Counted from the first letter of the stretch, positions 24,073 through 35,662 are shown. The stretch is DNA of 64,000 nt from Cynocephalus volans (GCF_027409185.1 NC_084463.1:51268907-51332906); one strand, 5' to 3'. A program made the numbers and translations. The notes: generated by a model from the letters alone, not told the origin.

Positions 24073-24720
24073 TTGTGCTGCGTGGACAGTGGGGCAAACC
24101 CGAGCCCTGCTCTCTCCAGCTTGGGCCACACCCACGGGAAGGGTGGCAGCTCAGAGTCACTGGGAGATGGGAACTTCCCATCCCAATGGCCAGAGATTTG
24201 CACAAGGGACCCAGCAGAACAAGTGGTCACCAGGTGGAAGGTCCCCCTAAGACCATATTTGTTGTAATTTCATTCACTCCTCCTGTGTTTCCTGCCCCAA
24301 AGGGTTTTAGGATATTTGTGCAATAAAACAGAAAATCACTGAAAAAGAAAGAAGACACCAAGCCCTATGAAATGGTTGGGTGGCTAGCCTGGGGGAGCCC
24401 GAGCCCTGGCAGTGCCCGAGGGTCTCAGCAGCCAGCTGAGCAGGGCCACAGCAAGGCCGAGCAGTGGACTCCGGGGTGCGACACGGGTCCCTGTGGCGGG
24501 TGTTGATCCTGCTGGGCATGAGCTGAGATATCCTCCCTCAGATGTGTTAACTGTTTCTGACAGTGATGGCCCTCAGATAAGCATGGTGACGCGCAGTTCT
24601 GGAGAGGCAACTGTCCCCAGCTCCCAGATTCCCCAGCCCTGGAGAGGGTTGGCCTGAGTCTCTCGAGTCTGTCATTTTACGTTTTTTATACTAGCTACTG
24701 CCGTCCCCAGCCTCAGGGGT

Positions 24721-25100
24721 GCAGAGACAGAGCCAGAGTGACAGAGACAGTGGGAGACAGGGAGACAGATACTGAAAACCAGAGGGACAGAGACACAGAG
24801 ACAGAGAGACAGAGATAGAGAGAGACAAAGACAGAGGGAGACAAAGAGATAGAGACAGGGAGACAGAGAGAGAGATACTGAGAAACAGAGTAAGAGAAGC
24901 AGAGACACAGAGAGAGGCAGAGACAGAGAGAAACAGAAAGACAGAGACAGAGATAGAGACAGGGGGAGGTAGAGATAGGTAGAGAGAGACTGAGAGACAG
25001 AGATAGAGGGAGAAAGAGAGACAGACAGATAGAAAGACAGAGAAAGAGATAGAGACAGAGAGACAGAGATAGAGACAGACAGAGAGAGACAGAGAGACGG
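24721..25100. repeat. (GAGACA)n purine-rich tract in WNT3A intron 1
   Basis: About 380 bp of GAGACAGA units on the plus strand. It is the complement, in kind, of the TCTCTG tract at 12643-13085, so in the WNT3A transcript it reads (UGUCUC)n. Long open frames crossing it are repeat artefacts. Confidence 0.95.
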
Positions 25101-27792
25101 GGGCAGAGCAGAGGGAGAGGAAGGAGGCGAGTGGAGGGAGGCAGGTCCAGGCCCGGGAAGGGGCAGGCAGGGGCGCAGCTCGGGCAGAGGCAGGGCAGCT
25201 CTGGGAGCCGCATCCAGGCCCTGCCTGCTGGAGAAGCCCAGACGCCTTGCTCAGCCCCCCACCCCCAGGTCCCCTGGGCTGCCTGTCCCCACCCTGCCCA
25301 GCTGGCCTCTCTGGGCCCCCACATCCACACACTGCAGTGCCCTGCCCACCATGGCAGCCTCCTGCACCCGCCTGAGCATTCATCCCAACTGACCTCTTCC
25401 CTCCACCTGGCACCCACCTCCCCAGGGCCCCGTCCACCCTTCCCTGCCCTCCCCTTCACCACCCCATATTCTACTTGGACATTTTGTCGCCATGAGCAGT
25501 GAGACTGACCCATGTGTCCTGTGCCCTGCACCAGGGCTGAGGAGACATGCATGAGGGGGAGCCTGTGGGTCCAGGCATGGTGGTCCCAGACTTGGGGGAG
25601 GCCTCTCAGGGGCCATGCAGAGAGGAGGTTCCAGAAGGTGGCAGCAGATGACGCTGAGCCAGGCCTTGGGGGAGGTTTAGAAAGGGGTAGGAGGAAGAGC
25701 TGAGCACTGGCTCCAGGTGGTGGTCTGCACTCACGAGTGTGGGGGGCAGGGGCTAGGGAGGCAGTTAGAAGCCAGGAGGGCCCATGTGCCGGGCAGAGGA
25801 ATAGCTGTGGCCCTACACTGCAGTTTCGGCCAGCACGTGGGGACACGGGCTCAGTGGGATGCCCAGGGAGAAACTCGGACGGGAGCACTTCCAAGGCTAT
25901 TGAGCTGGCCCAGGGGTGAGGAGGCGACTGGACTCGGGCCTCACAGTGGTCCACCTCCAGGTGCTCAGGGAGGCCACAGTCCAGCAGGGACAGGTGAGGG
26001 GCCAGACAGCAGGAGGGGGCTGGGCATGTGTTCTCCCTGCTCTGCAAGGCAGCAACAGCTGTGGCCACAGCAGGCAGTAAATCCAGGTGGCTGTGAAGCT
26101 GTGGGGTCCGAGGGGGGGTGGGGATGAGACTCGAGAATGGAGGTGGCAGAGGTGGGAGGGCAGCACTGCAGGCTCCTGACGGGAGTGGGGGGATCTGGGA
26201 GACGAGTAGAGTCAATCCTGCAGTCCTGAGATTGGCTGGGGCCCTGGGGATCATGAGGGGAGACGGAAGCCTGACCCCTGGGGAGGTTACCAGATAGCCC
26301 AGATTGCCATTAACCCAGGCGCGGGAAGACGGAGGGAGGTGCCCAACGTGCATCACGGGGTGCTCGGTGCCCGTGGGGTCTTGTTCTCCCATTGCCCGTG
26401 TGTCTCCTTTGAGCCCTGTGCCCGACCTCTGTTCACATGGGCTCTTCCCATTAACTCTAGTTCCAGGAGAGCTTGGCTTGGACGAGGCAAGTGGAGAGAG
26501 GTGGGGGCTGGTGCCTCGCTGCAGTGAGTGGCCCTGCGAGACACGGGCAGCCAGGTGCCCAGGCCTTGGTCTTGTCCCCTGCCTGGTGCCCTCTGTCACA
26601 AAAGGAGCCCAGAACAGATGCTCTTGGAGGTCTGTGCAAGTTTGGTCCTTTCTGGTCTTAAGACAGCCCATCTCTCTGCAGCTCTGATCAGCTCTGCTTT
26701 GGGACCTCCCAGCATCCCGGGTCAAAGACACCCCGAGCGAGCGAGCGAGCACGTCCTGGGGCGGCGGCGGCCCTCCGCATTCCCACACTGACGCGGAGTT
26801 GCTGGCAGCGGCGACACCTTCAACTCTCCCTCCACCCTTCCACCAAGAGACACGTGGACTTCAAAAGCCTAATTACTCCCGATTTGGGCTGTTTCCTGGT
26901 TTTGTTTCTCCAGGTGAGGAGGTTCCCTGTCACTTTCACTTTCTTATGCGAGGTGCAGGGGGGTGCCTGAGGGGCAGGAAAGCCAGGGCTCCGTGTTAGG
27001 GGGAGAAGGCGAAACCACACAACCCATTGGGGAGGCTGCGGGTGAAGGTGAGGAATTTCAAAGCTAGGACCCCGCAGGCCCACTCTGCTCCCACGCAGGA
27101 CCCTCGTTCCTGGCCCCGAGGGGGGGATGCTCTATCTAGAGGAGGCAGGAGAAAAGACGAGACACCCCGAAGCCCTGCCGGGGGGAAGACAGGAGACCTT
27201 TCTTCTGCTCCCAAACTGTGCAACGTGACAGCCACAGGTCTCTGTTACACTTTCTTTCTCTGCGGGTCCTTCTCTCTCTACCGCCTGTCGTGTGTGCTCT
27301 GGCTGCAGGGACCGCTTGTCCTCCCCCCATCCAGCTTGCCCGGGGACAGAAGGCAGTGAGGAGGAGGTCTCGTCCCCAGGGAGCCAGCCGCCCCAACGGG
27401 GAAGCTTCTTCTCAGGAAGCAGAGAATCACCAAGTGTGAGAACCCCACTGAGAACAAAGTGGGGGTGGGGAGCCGTGCGCGCCACCCAGCCCCGTCGGTG
27501 TTAGGTGGGGTTCCCTGCCACCCCCTTCCCTCTGGGGCAAAAGGGCTGCCCTGGGCTCTGGATGGCAGGGGTGAGGAGAAGACCAGGGGCCTCACTTCTC
27601 TGCCCCTCCACTCTCACCCGGGGAATGCTGGGTTGCATCTGAGGATGTTTCAGGGACCACTCAGGCTGGAACGCGTATGGCCCAGGTGAAAAGGTGGCAT
27701 ACGTGTGCTGGAGGGAAACCAGGCCGGGGACCCTCGGGGCCGACAGGACAAAGCTCCCAGGGCGCGGGGGAGCCAGGAGGCTGGTGACAGAG

Positions 27793-28274
27793 CCCTTTTT
27801 TATGGGACGAGCGCGGGGGCGAAGGCGCTTCCTCCTGCGCCCAGGAATTCCGCGGCGGCGGCGGCGGCGGGTTCTAATTAGAAGCCTGGCGCGGGAGCGG
27901 GCAGCCCGCAGGGCTCTGTCGGACGCGCTGCCCCTGGCTCCCTTCGGCCGGCGGGACCGCGCGTCAGTGTCCCCGCGCCCCATCGTCGCCCTTCGCAGCC
28001 GGGAGCCACAGGTGCCGCGCGCGCACGGATGGGGGCCGCGTGGGAGCCAGGACGCGCGGGGGTCCCCGAAGCGGATTCCCGCCGCCTCGCAGCCTCCCCC
28101 AAAGTCTTCCTCCGGCCCAGGGCTGGCCGTCACGCCCGGCTGCGCCCAGTCCCACGCCCCCCTCCCCAGGCGCCCCCGCTCCTGAACCATCACGAAGAGA
28201 AAAATTATTATCGGATTAGATGTACCTCGGCTTGCTCAGTCTCCCTCCTTTCCCTCGGCGTAATTATTATAATT
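27793..28274. promoter_or_regulatory. Candidate intronic enhancer: cluster of homeodomain-type sites in CpG-rich DNA
   Basis: In a GC-rich block just downstream of the WNT3A promoter, AT-rich words stand out sharply. They are TTTTTTATGGG (27795-27806, CDX/HOX type), the perfect palindrome TTCTAATTAGAA (27872-27883), ATTATTATCGGATTAGA (28204-28220, which includes a bicoid/OTX GGATTA core) and TAATTATTATAATT (28261-28274). A (CGG)6 run lies at 27853-27871. No coding exon is seen. The regulatory role is inference from site density and position. Confidence 0.5.
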
Positions 28275-29359
28275 CCAGGCAAGCCGTCGGAGAGGGTTGG
28301 GGGGTGGTGGCGGCGCATATTTGCGGGGAGGCTTCTCTCCAACCCTGGGTCTCCACCGGCGGCGCCCCCTGGCCCCTCGGCGCCCACATTCCTCCCACTG
28401 TGTTCGTCACATCTCGGGCATCTCGGGGTGCCCTGGCTTTGGGGCTGCAGTGACCCTTGCCTGTGGGGCTTCTACGGACTTGCGTGTCGCGCAGGAAGAG
28501 TCGCCTGGATGACCTCTTCCCCCGGGATACGTGCAGTGGAGGCGCAAGGCCTGAGAGCGAGACCCTTAGGACACGTCCTTGGGTTTTCCAGACTGAGGAG
28601 GGTGTCCCCGCAGTTCGCCTCCTCTGGGGTGGAGGACGCAGCGCGGCCCTGCCTGGCGCGGGGTCCTGGAAACCCTGCCTCGGAAGCCTCAAACCCGAGG
28701 CTGTGCTCCGTCCTCACCTCTCTCCCCAGCAGCCCCTCCCAGCTCCTTGCCAGGCACGCCCGGCCGGGGGCTCTCAGAGGGGGCCGCTGGGGACCCCGCG
28801 CCCGCGCAGCGGCGGCGAGACGCGCAGGGCCGGAGCTGGCCCCAGTGCGCCCCGCCGCCGGCTCCCCGCCACTCCCTGCCGTCCCGGCTGTCTTTACGTA
28901 ACTTGCTGCTCCGAGCTGTTCGGTCTTGTCTCGCCGACTTTGTTTTAAGGTGTATGTGCGTGTGCGTGTGTGTGTGTGTGAGTGTGAGATAAGGTCCTTC
29001 AGGAACGTCCCCCGCTCGCCCTCGTCTCTCGCCGGTCCCTCGGCTTCGGCGGTAGTGTCATCTGTGCCCACCCTTTTTCCTCCTCTCCCCGGGCCATTGC
29101 TCGTCCTGTCCCGGGACCTTCACCGTCCCACCCACCCCCCACCCCGGCCCGGGGAATCAATATCTCCGGAGGCTCCGCCACCCGCGTCTCAGCCGCGGCC
29201 CGAACAGTGGCCGCCAACGAAAACAACCCGCCCGCGGCCCGCGCGCGGAGCGGGAGGAGCAGGGGCGCAGGCTCCGGGCCACCGCGGGGGCCCGGCCCGA
29301 GGGGACGGCTGCTCCGCGGCCGCACAGGGGCCGGGGCGAACGCGGGAAGGCTCACTCAC

Positions 29360-29430
29360 CACCAGATCGGGTAGCTGCCCAACGCCTGCTTCAGGCTGCA
29401 CAGGACTAAGAAGTATCCGAGCGGGGCCAT
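29360..29430 (-). CDS. WNT3A: WNT3A coding exon 1 (start codon and signal peptide)
   Basis: 71 coding bases: the ATG is at 29428-29430 (minus strand) and the exon ends at a consensus donor (GTG|GTGAGTGAG). The 23 encoded residues begin MAPLGYFLVLCSLKQALGSY and end in Ile-Trp plus two bases of the next Trp, matching the WNT3A amino terminus. Residues 1-18 form the hydrophobic signal peptide that sends the ligand into the secretory pathway for palmitoleoylation by Porcupine. The frame stays open upstream for over 500 bp because of GC content. I chose this ATG because it alone places the signal peptide at the N-terminus and agrees with the family. Splice phase joins exactly to exon 2. Confidence 0.97.
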
Positions 29431-29465
29431 CGCCGGGCGGTCGAGCGCGGGCGCCAGGGCGGGCC

Positions 29466-29800
29466 GGGCCCTGCGAGCTGGCGCGGCGGCAGCGCTGGCC
29501 TCCTGCGGCCGCGGGGTGCGCGGGGTGCGCGGGGTGCGCGGGCGCGCGGGCTCCAAGGGCGGCGCTGCGCCAGGTGGGCCGGCGGCCGGGCGACGGGCCG
29601 AGGCCCGGGGCGGCGGGGCGGCGGGGGCGGGGCGGCGCCGCGGGGGGCGCCCGCCGGGGCCGGGACCGGGGCGGGGCCCTGCGAGCTGGAGCGGCGGCGG
29701 CGCCGGCCCCTCCTGCGGCCGCGGGTGCGCGGGGTGCCGGGATGCTGCGGGTGCGCGGGCGCGCGGAACCAGATGCGCCGGCGGCCGGACCCCGGGGTGC
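29466..29800. repeat. Tandem duplication beside the WNT3A start codon
   Basis: A block beginning gggccctgcgagctgg at 29466 recurs at 29674 (offset 208 bp). Both are followed by a GCGGCGGC run, 'cctcctgcggccgcgg', GTGCGCGGGG units and 'gtgcgcgggcgcgcgg', then by matching 'ggcggccgg' segments. Copies are diverged but collinear. Copy 1 also has three GTGCGCGGGG units in a row (about 29515-29545). Confidence 0.75.
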
Positions 29801-29999
29801 GTGGTCGGCAGGCGCCCTCTCGGAGCTCCGGGGACGCGCCCTGGGTTGGGAGCCCCGCGCCCGCTGCTCGCCGTGGGACGCACGGTCCACTTCTCCTGTT
29901 CTTGCTCTGTAGCGCGCTGTCTCTTGCCCTCAGTGTGTCTGGGCTGCGGCTCCCCCGTCATCCATCACTCTGCCCGGGGGAACGTTTGTCTGGGGCGGG

Positions 30000-32900
30000 T
30001 ACCTCGGGCCGACCTCGAGCCTAGCAAGTCTGCCTGTGGCCCGACCCCCACCTTTGGGACCTGGGCGCGTCTCGGTGGGCGGAGAGGGGCCGGGAAGGGC
30101 GAGGTCTGCCCTGGGGACAGCGACTGGGTGGGCGTCCAAGGTGCAGCTACGCGTCAGCAGGTCACGTTTGGGGACAGGCTTGGGGGGGTGCAAGAATTGA
30201 CCCTTCCCTCCTCTCCCTGCACGCCCCACCAGGGAAGAGAACGCGGAAGGCCCTGCTGCTGGGGGAGGCGTGGAGAAAGTGAGCCACTCGCCCTAGCTCT
30301 GGGACCAGCGAGCTCCGGTCTGCCCAATGCTGCCCAGTGTCTCCAGCTAGGGGGGTTTCTCACAGCGTAGGTAAGCGGTATCGTCACATGCTGACACAGA
30401 GGGGAAGACCAGAGAGGGAAAGTGACCTGTCCAAGGTCACACACACTCACTGGCCAGTTTCCCAGCTCTCAGTCTGCGGCAGGCAGCTCTGCTGGGGCCA
30501 GTCCCATATTCATTTGTAGCCCTGGGAGACGCCTGGGGAGTTTTGTAATTTGGGGAGGGGAAGATCTAAGTCGGAAATTGTTCCCAGCTCCCCCAGGGCG
30601 CCTGATAGCAACAACAGCGAAGAGGCACCCTCCCCACAGGTGGCTGGTCCGCATCACAGAGACGCCGTGACACAAGCTCTGCAGGGATTCTTGTCACCGC
30701 TTTTTGTTTGTTTTCTTTTGTTTTTTCGTTTTTGGGTTTTTTGGAACCGAGGAAAGAGGCTTGGAGGAGCTACCGAGGGCAGAACTGCAGTTAGAAATGA
30801 CAACTTGACCGTCCACTCCCCAGAGCCCGGAGCCTGGCCTCCCTATGTGGCCTGCAGAGTGTGTGTGTCCCACGGAGAGGCCACACGACGGGCACATGGC
30901 CATTTCTGTGCAGTTTCTCGAGTCAGAGGGCGGCTGTGCCATCCTTCCAGGTTTAGCACTGGCTGGAGAATCAGCGGCGGGTCGCCCCCACCCCCACCTT
31001 GGTTTCCGTGTCTGCAAAGGAAGCCCGGGGTTGGGGACACCGTGGTCCTGCGGACACGCGTCCCAGGGGTCACCTGGCGGCTGTGTCAGGAGTCCCTTCC
31101 CTTTCTCCACCCCATCGTTGGGATCCAGATCCAGTTGAGTGTGCGCATGCCCAGTCCGTCTCCCCCCTCTGAGTCACAGCAGCCCCCCACCGTCGCAGGG
31201 AAGGAGAGAAGCATTCTGGAAGCAGACTGGGGTGGGAGGGAGGGAAGGCAGCCGGCTCATCCTTCTCTGGACTTTCCCTCTCTCTCAGTGAAAATCCCAC
31301 CCAATTATCGCATTACTGGGGAACCTGGGCTGTGGGGTGGGGTGGGGTGCGGTGGGGGCTCTAGCCCGAGCGAGCGGGCCCCACTGCCTCCGCCTCTCCA
31401 GCTCTGGGGCCCGGGATTAGAGCTGGGATGGGGAGCTTCCCAGAGGCCGCTGGCTCCGGAGGCACGAAGGAGGGTGTCCGTGCCCACCTGCAGGACGAAC
31501 CAGCCCCGGGGCTGCTGCGATGAGCCTCTGCAGCCATCCCACCCAACGGGGCAGGTGGGCACTGTCTTCTCTGTCCTTCCCTCCTGCCCTTCACCTGCCA
31601 AGTCCCCTCCGTCCTCTTTGCTGCTTCTCCTTCCCCATTAGGTCCCCCGTCCTCTGCCCATGCTAACTGGTGGGTATGAAGGGCATGCCACGAGCAGGCA
31701 GCCACCCCATGTCACAGAAGGTAAAGGGAGGAGCCGGGAACTGAAGGTCCCCCTCTAAGGGCAGGGCCCAGGTGAGAACTTGGCCCCACCCTGGTCACCG
31801 GCTCGCAGTGAGGGCTCCCTTTTCTGAAGACTTGGATCATCAAACATGGCTTCAGGACAGTAACGTGGGGGGAGCCGGGGCTGGTGGTACTGGGCTGGAG
31901 GCTTCCCCGCAGCCGGCTGTTTCCACAGCACACGTGCCATGTGGAGAATCTCCCTTCACCCCCTGAGGTCTTTGCAAGAGCCGTGGCCCCGAGTGGGGCT
32001 AGGGTGCGGTGGAGTAGACTGCAGAGAGGCGGTGGAGCAGGACAGGGGCCCCCAGATGGGAGGCAGGACCCTGGAGCAGGCTCACAGGGAGGTTGTGGGC
32101 AACCACCAAGGTGTGCAAGAGCGGGGGTCCTGCTCCTGTTTTCTGGGTCCCACTTAAGCCCCTGGAGTCTGATTGGACAGGGCAATGGCAGCCACTCTGT
32201 CCTGGCTCAGCTGGGCTTCCCCAGGAGCCCTGGAGCGTGGGAGCCCGGGCCATCCCCGTTGGTGTAGAGGACTGCAGGAGAGGCAGGTCTCTATGGAACC
32301 CGAGCATGCGGGACTCTTTCCTGCTCCCTACATTGCAGCTTGAAGTCCTGCAACCTGGCTTCCAGATGGAGTCCAGCCCCGGAGCAGGTGGCGCTGCCAA
32401 AGATGCTGCAGGTCCTTCCCCGTCGGTGCAGCTGAGTGAGGGGGCCTCCCTGGGAACGCCCTCTGCTGTCGCACAGAGGGAACTGTCTATGACTGGCCTG
32501 GAGTGGTCAGCGTCCCGTGTGAGACCATACAGCTGGGCACAGGATGGTGTCTGTGCCCTCGTCATGCTGGCAGGCACGAGGCGGGTGGGGGGCGCTTGGT
32601 AAGTATGCTGAAGGCAAGGGTGACCCAGCCCTGTTCCCACGGACCTTCCCATCGGCCAGCCAGACACAGAGGTGGATCTGACAGGGCAGGAGGGGGTGGT
32701 GGGTGAGACTTCGGAAGCTGGCATGGGGAAGGAGCTTCTGGGAACCAAAGGGGGGCATTTGAGAAGACATGAAGGAGGGAGCGGCTTTGGAGCTGAGCCT
32801 CGAGGGATCAGCCATGACTTTGATGAAACAAAACTCCCTATTTATGGGTGATCCTGGAGAAAACAACACTGCTGCCTCACTGTCGTCTGCGGCTGGAGGC

Positions 32901-33330
32901 CCCGGGGGGTAGGGGGTGTTTTTTCCAGAATAAACCCCGGAGAGAAAGAATGCCCTGCTTGCCGGGGGGGAGGGAGGCATCTCTGATGGGCAGTTTGCTT
33001 TGTGCGTGGGGAGTTCCTCGTCGACAGCGGGGTTTGAATCCCTGATCTGGGCAGGGCAGGCTGGATTTCAGATGTAACCCATCCACAGGGGGAAGTGACA
33101 AGGACAGGTGGGGTTTAGGGTCAGAAGAGGAAGTGCCGCCTCTACCTCCACCCCCACCCTCCAGTCTCTTGGGTGTTTAGTTCTTTCTGGAAGCTTCCCT
33201 GACCTGTCACGTGGGGGCCACTCTGCCGACACTTTCTCCACAGGGTCCTTTGAGGTCAAAGATAGAGGGTCCCCAACTTTCCCTCTGTGCTGTCATTTTT
33301 CTGCAGTGCCTCAGGCTAAAAGAAATACCT
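30000..33330. other. Single-copy DNA upstream of WNT3A
   Basis: GC-moderate sequence with no exon recognised. The one repeat trace is a MIR-like fragment at 30380-30480. Possible upstream control region of WNT3A. Confidence 0.5.
30380..30480 (-). mobile_element. MIR fragment, antisense
   Basis: 'agagagggaaagtgacctgtccaaggtcacacac' is the antisense MIR core. Confidence 0.55.
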
Positions 33331-33339
33331 AACAGCTTT

Positions 33340-33435
33340 GTTCATTAAGTAATTAAGTCCAAATGACTTAATAATTAGTAGCTATTTGAAACAAAATAAT
33401 TCACATTGGTTCAGAGAAATAAATAATACTTTATT
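33340..33435. promoter_or_regulatory. AT-rich block with inverted homeodomain/NK-type sites
   Basis: An abrupt AT-rich island in GC-moderate DNA. It contains CATTAAG and TAATTAAGTC, then caaat, then GACTTAATAATTA, an inverted repeat of TAATTAAGTC (33350-33379). AATAAATAATACTTTATTTT follows. No repeat family recognised. A transcription-factor platform is possible, but a degraded repeat is not excluded. Confidence 0.35.
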
Positions 33436-34604
33436 TTGTTCTCAAATAACCACAGTTATCTGCCCACGGGAAGTGATACCTTGCCTTCCTATCCTGCGAT
33501 GATGGGCACGTGGTAGGTACTCGCTTTCTTTCGATCACAGCAACAGTCCCCAAACCCCGCTTCACAAATCTTTGAAAGGAATATAGCACCATCCAAGCTG
33601 AAACGCAACTACTTGTAGCCAGGAGGTGTCTGAGCTGACGGGATGGCCGTGCCTCCCTGGATATTTGAAAACATTCTGCGGCACCCTGGGAATTTGCCGC
33701 AGTGCCATGGGTGCCTTGGTACACCATTTGGGAACTGCAGCTCTATAGAGAGCAGCCAGGGGCTGAGCCGCAGACGTCGTTTGGCAGAACTGCCCCGGGA
33801 AAAATGATGCTGCTGTACCCCCGAGCTGGTGCCATGTGATGGGTTCTCTGGACTACAGACCCATGTCTGCGGCCCAACCACCTGTCTCAGTTTGCTTGTC
33901 TGGTCTTCGTTGGTCTCTATGTGTCTTTCTGTGACAGCCAATGAGTCCTCCTGCAGAGTCACGATTGGCTCTTTCTGTCTGTGGCTGCCACTCCACGCTC
34001 TCGCTCTATCTCCACCTGCACCTCAGGAACCACTTCCACACTCACATCACGCCGGTCTCCCTGGGATTGTTGACACGGGTGCTTCCCAGCAGGGTCTTGC
34101 AAACGTGGCCTCTGGCTCAGTACTGTCTTCCTGCGGTCACCTTGTCCTCTGTGTGAGGCTGCTCAGGAGGTGTGCATGTCTGCGGCCTCTCTGTCACCCC
34201 CATGGTGGCACATCACCTGTTAAGTCACCTCAACGTGTTCCTCCTAGCTCATCTGGCTATGTGGTCGTATCTTTGTAGTTACATTTACATTCTAAAAGTC
34301 CCTTCTCCCCAGCCCAGATCCCTTGTCAAATTTCGCATCCTCTTTGCTCTCTGGAAGGTTCTTACTGGAAACTGTTGGATGATGTCTTCTCCAAGCCTTT
34401 GGAGTGGTGTGATGATGGCCCGCACCATGCTTTGAGGCCCACGGTGTGCCCTGTGTGGTCAAGGGAAGCAGATCTCACCGTCTGGGTATGGGAGCCGAGG
34501 CTGAGCGGGACGATGAAGTCGAATTGGGTTCTCTGTCTCTCTGACACTTGTCTTCTTTGTAGATTATGTGTTTCCCACAGGAGCAAGTCCCTCCTAGATC
34601 TGAA

Positions 34605-34946
34605 CACAGATGCTCCTTGATTTGCGATGGGGTAACATCTGGATAAACCCAAAGTCAGTTGAAAATATTGTGAGTCAAAAATGCATTTAATGCAACCAAC
34701 CTACGGAACGTCCTAGCTTAGCCTAGCCTACGTTTGGCGTGCTCGCAACGCCTCCATTACCCTATGGTTGGGCGAATCATCCAACACAAAGCCTGTTTCA
34801 TAATTAAGTATTGGAGAGTTCATGTAACTAAGGGACTAGTGCATTGAAAGTGAAAACCAGTGGTTGTGTGGGTCATGTACGGAATGCGTATCGCTTTCTC
34901 ACTGTCTTAAAGTCAAACCATGTCTTAAAGTCATGGACCATCTGTA
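34605..34946. mobile_element. Tigger-like non-autonomous DNA transposon
   Basis: Ends 'acagatgctccttgatttgc' and '...catggaccatctgt' are terminal inverted repeats. The interior contains 'aaaatgcatttaatgcaacc', 'ttagcctagcctac' and 'gaatgcgtatcgctttctcac', all typical of an abundant placental Tigger-class MITE. No transposase. The exact family name is not assigned. Confidence 0.75.
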
Positions 34947-35496
34947 CTAACTTCAGGACTTGGGATTCAGAAGGCTGATAGTCCCACAGCCCCCGTGGTG
35001 GGAGACTGTGAGGATGGGGCTTGTGTGTTTGGCGTCTTTGCAGGCAGGACAGGGTGGGTGAGCTGGTACAAGCGTGCCCTTTGTGCATGGTTGATTTTCT
35101 GAGCTGGCCCACATGGGACACCCATTTTAATATTGATGGTGAGTGAGGGGCCCAGCTGGCTGGAACCCCTGTGGTCTAGTGGACAGAATATTTTCAGAGG
35201 TCTGGGGGAATCTCTTTGAGAACAAATCTAGTCTATCTCAAGATATCGCCCCACCATGGGCTCTCACCTCTAGCAGTCTCCTCTTCAAACAACTCCCTTA
35301 GAATTCCATGTTGACTTTTCATCAGATTAGACCCCATGGAAGTGACTGGATCCTTAGGTCAGTCCTCTCCTTGTACAGAGAAACTAGGCTCAGGGCAAAG
35401 TGGGAAGACGGAGGGGAAATGGGCCAGACCTTGTTCTCTAGACCCCCGCCCCTCGGGGATTCTTCCATGTCCTCCTTTTAGAAATATCTGTCAACC

Positions 35497-35662
35497 TGGG
35501 CCAGCCCATGGCTCACCCGGGAGAGTGTGATGCTGATAACACCAAGGCTATGGGTTTGGATCCCATATAGGGATGGCCGGTTACTCATTGGGTGAGCGTG
35601 GTGCTGACAACACCAAGTCAAGTGTTAAGATCCCCTTACCAGTCTTTTTTTTTTTTTTAAAG
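35497..35662 (+). mobile_element. Dimeric tRNA-derived SINE (MEG-T2-like), young
   Basis: Two tRNA-related monomers in tandem. The first runs 'cagcccatggctcacccggg' to 'tttggatcccatataggga'; the second runs 'tggccggttactcattgggt' to 'gttaagatccccttaccagtc'; then a T/A tail. Exact 16-bp target-site duplications gaaatatctgtcaacc lie at 35481-35496 and 35663-35678. The exact duplication shows a recent insertion. Dimers of this kind are known in fruit bats; the family name is from memory. Confidence 0.92.

Larger units (their letters stand above)
13913..29359 (-). other. WNT3A: WNT3A intron 1
   Basis: About 15.4 kb between exon 1 and exon 2. The donor next to exon 1 reads GTGAGTGAG (minus strand, 29351-29359). 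Most of 13913-23780 and 25101-27790 is single-copy, with no exon, RNA gene or young repeat that I recognise. Short hAT and MIR fragments are listed separately, and 15870-15945 may be another hAT remnant ('agtggttttcaaactttgcatc'). Repeat density is much lower than in the intergenic region, as is common in introns of developmental genes. Confidence 0.9.
28780..29900 (-). promoter_or_regulatory. WNT3A: WNT3A promoter and CpG island
   Basis: Dense CpG and GC-box-like sequence centred on the WNT3A start codon. The island covers exon 1, the first 0.5 kb of intron 1 and roughly 0.5 kb upstream. I see no TATA box on the minus strand near the start codon, consistent with a CpG-island developmental promoter. 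A tandem duplication (29466-29800) lies in the 5' UTR/promoter side. The transcription start cannot be fixed from sequence alone. Confidence 0.75.

Noticed and set aside
24713-26788. Very long minus-strand open frame (691 codons)
   Set aside because: It crosses the GAGACA repeat and single-copy WNT3A intron, is Ser/Leu/Pro-biased and has no recognisable domain. Stop-poor composition explains it.
29356-29961. N-terminal extension of WNT3A upstream of 29430
   Set aside because: The frame stays open only because of GC richness. The family start and signal peptide fit the ATG at 29430.
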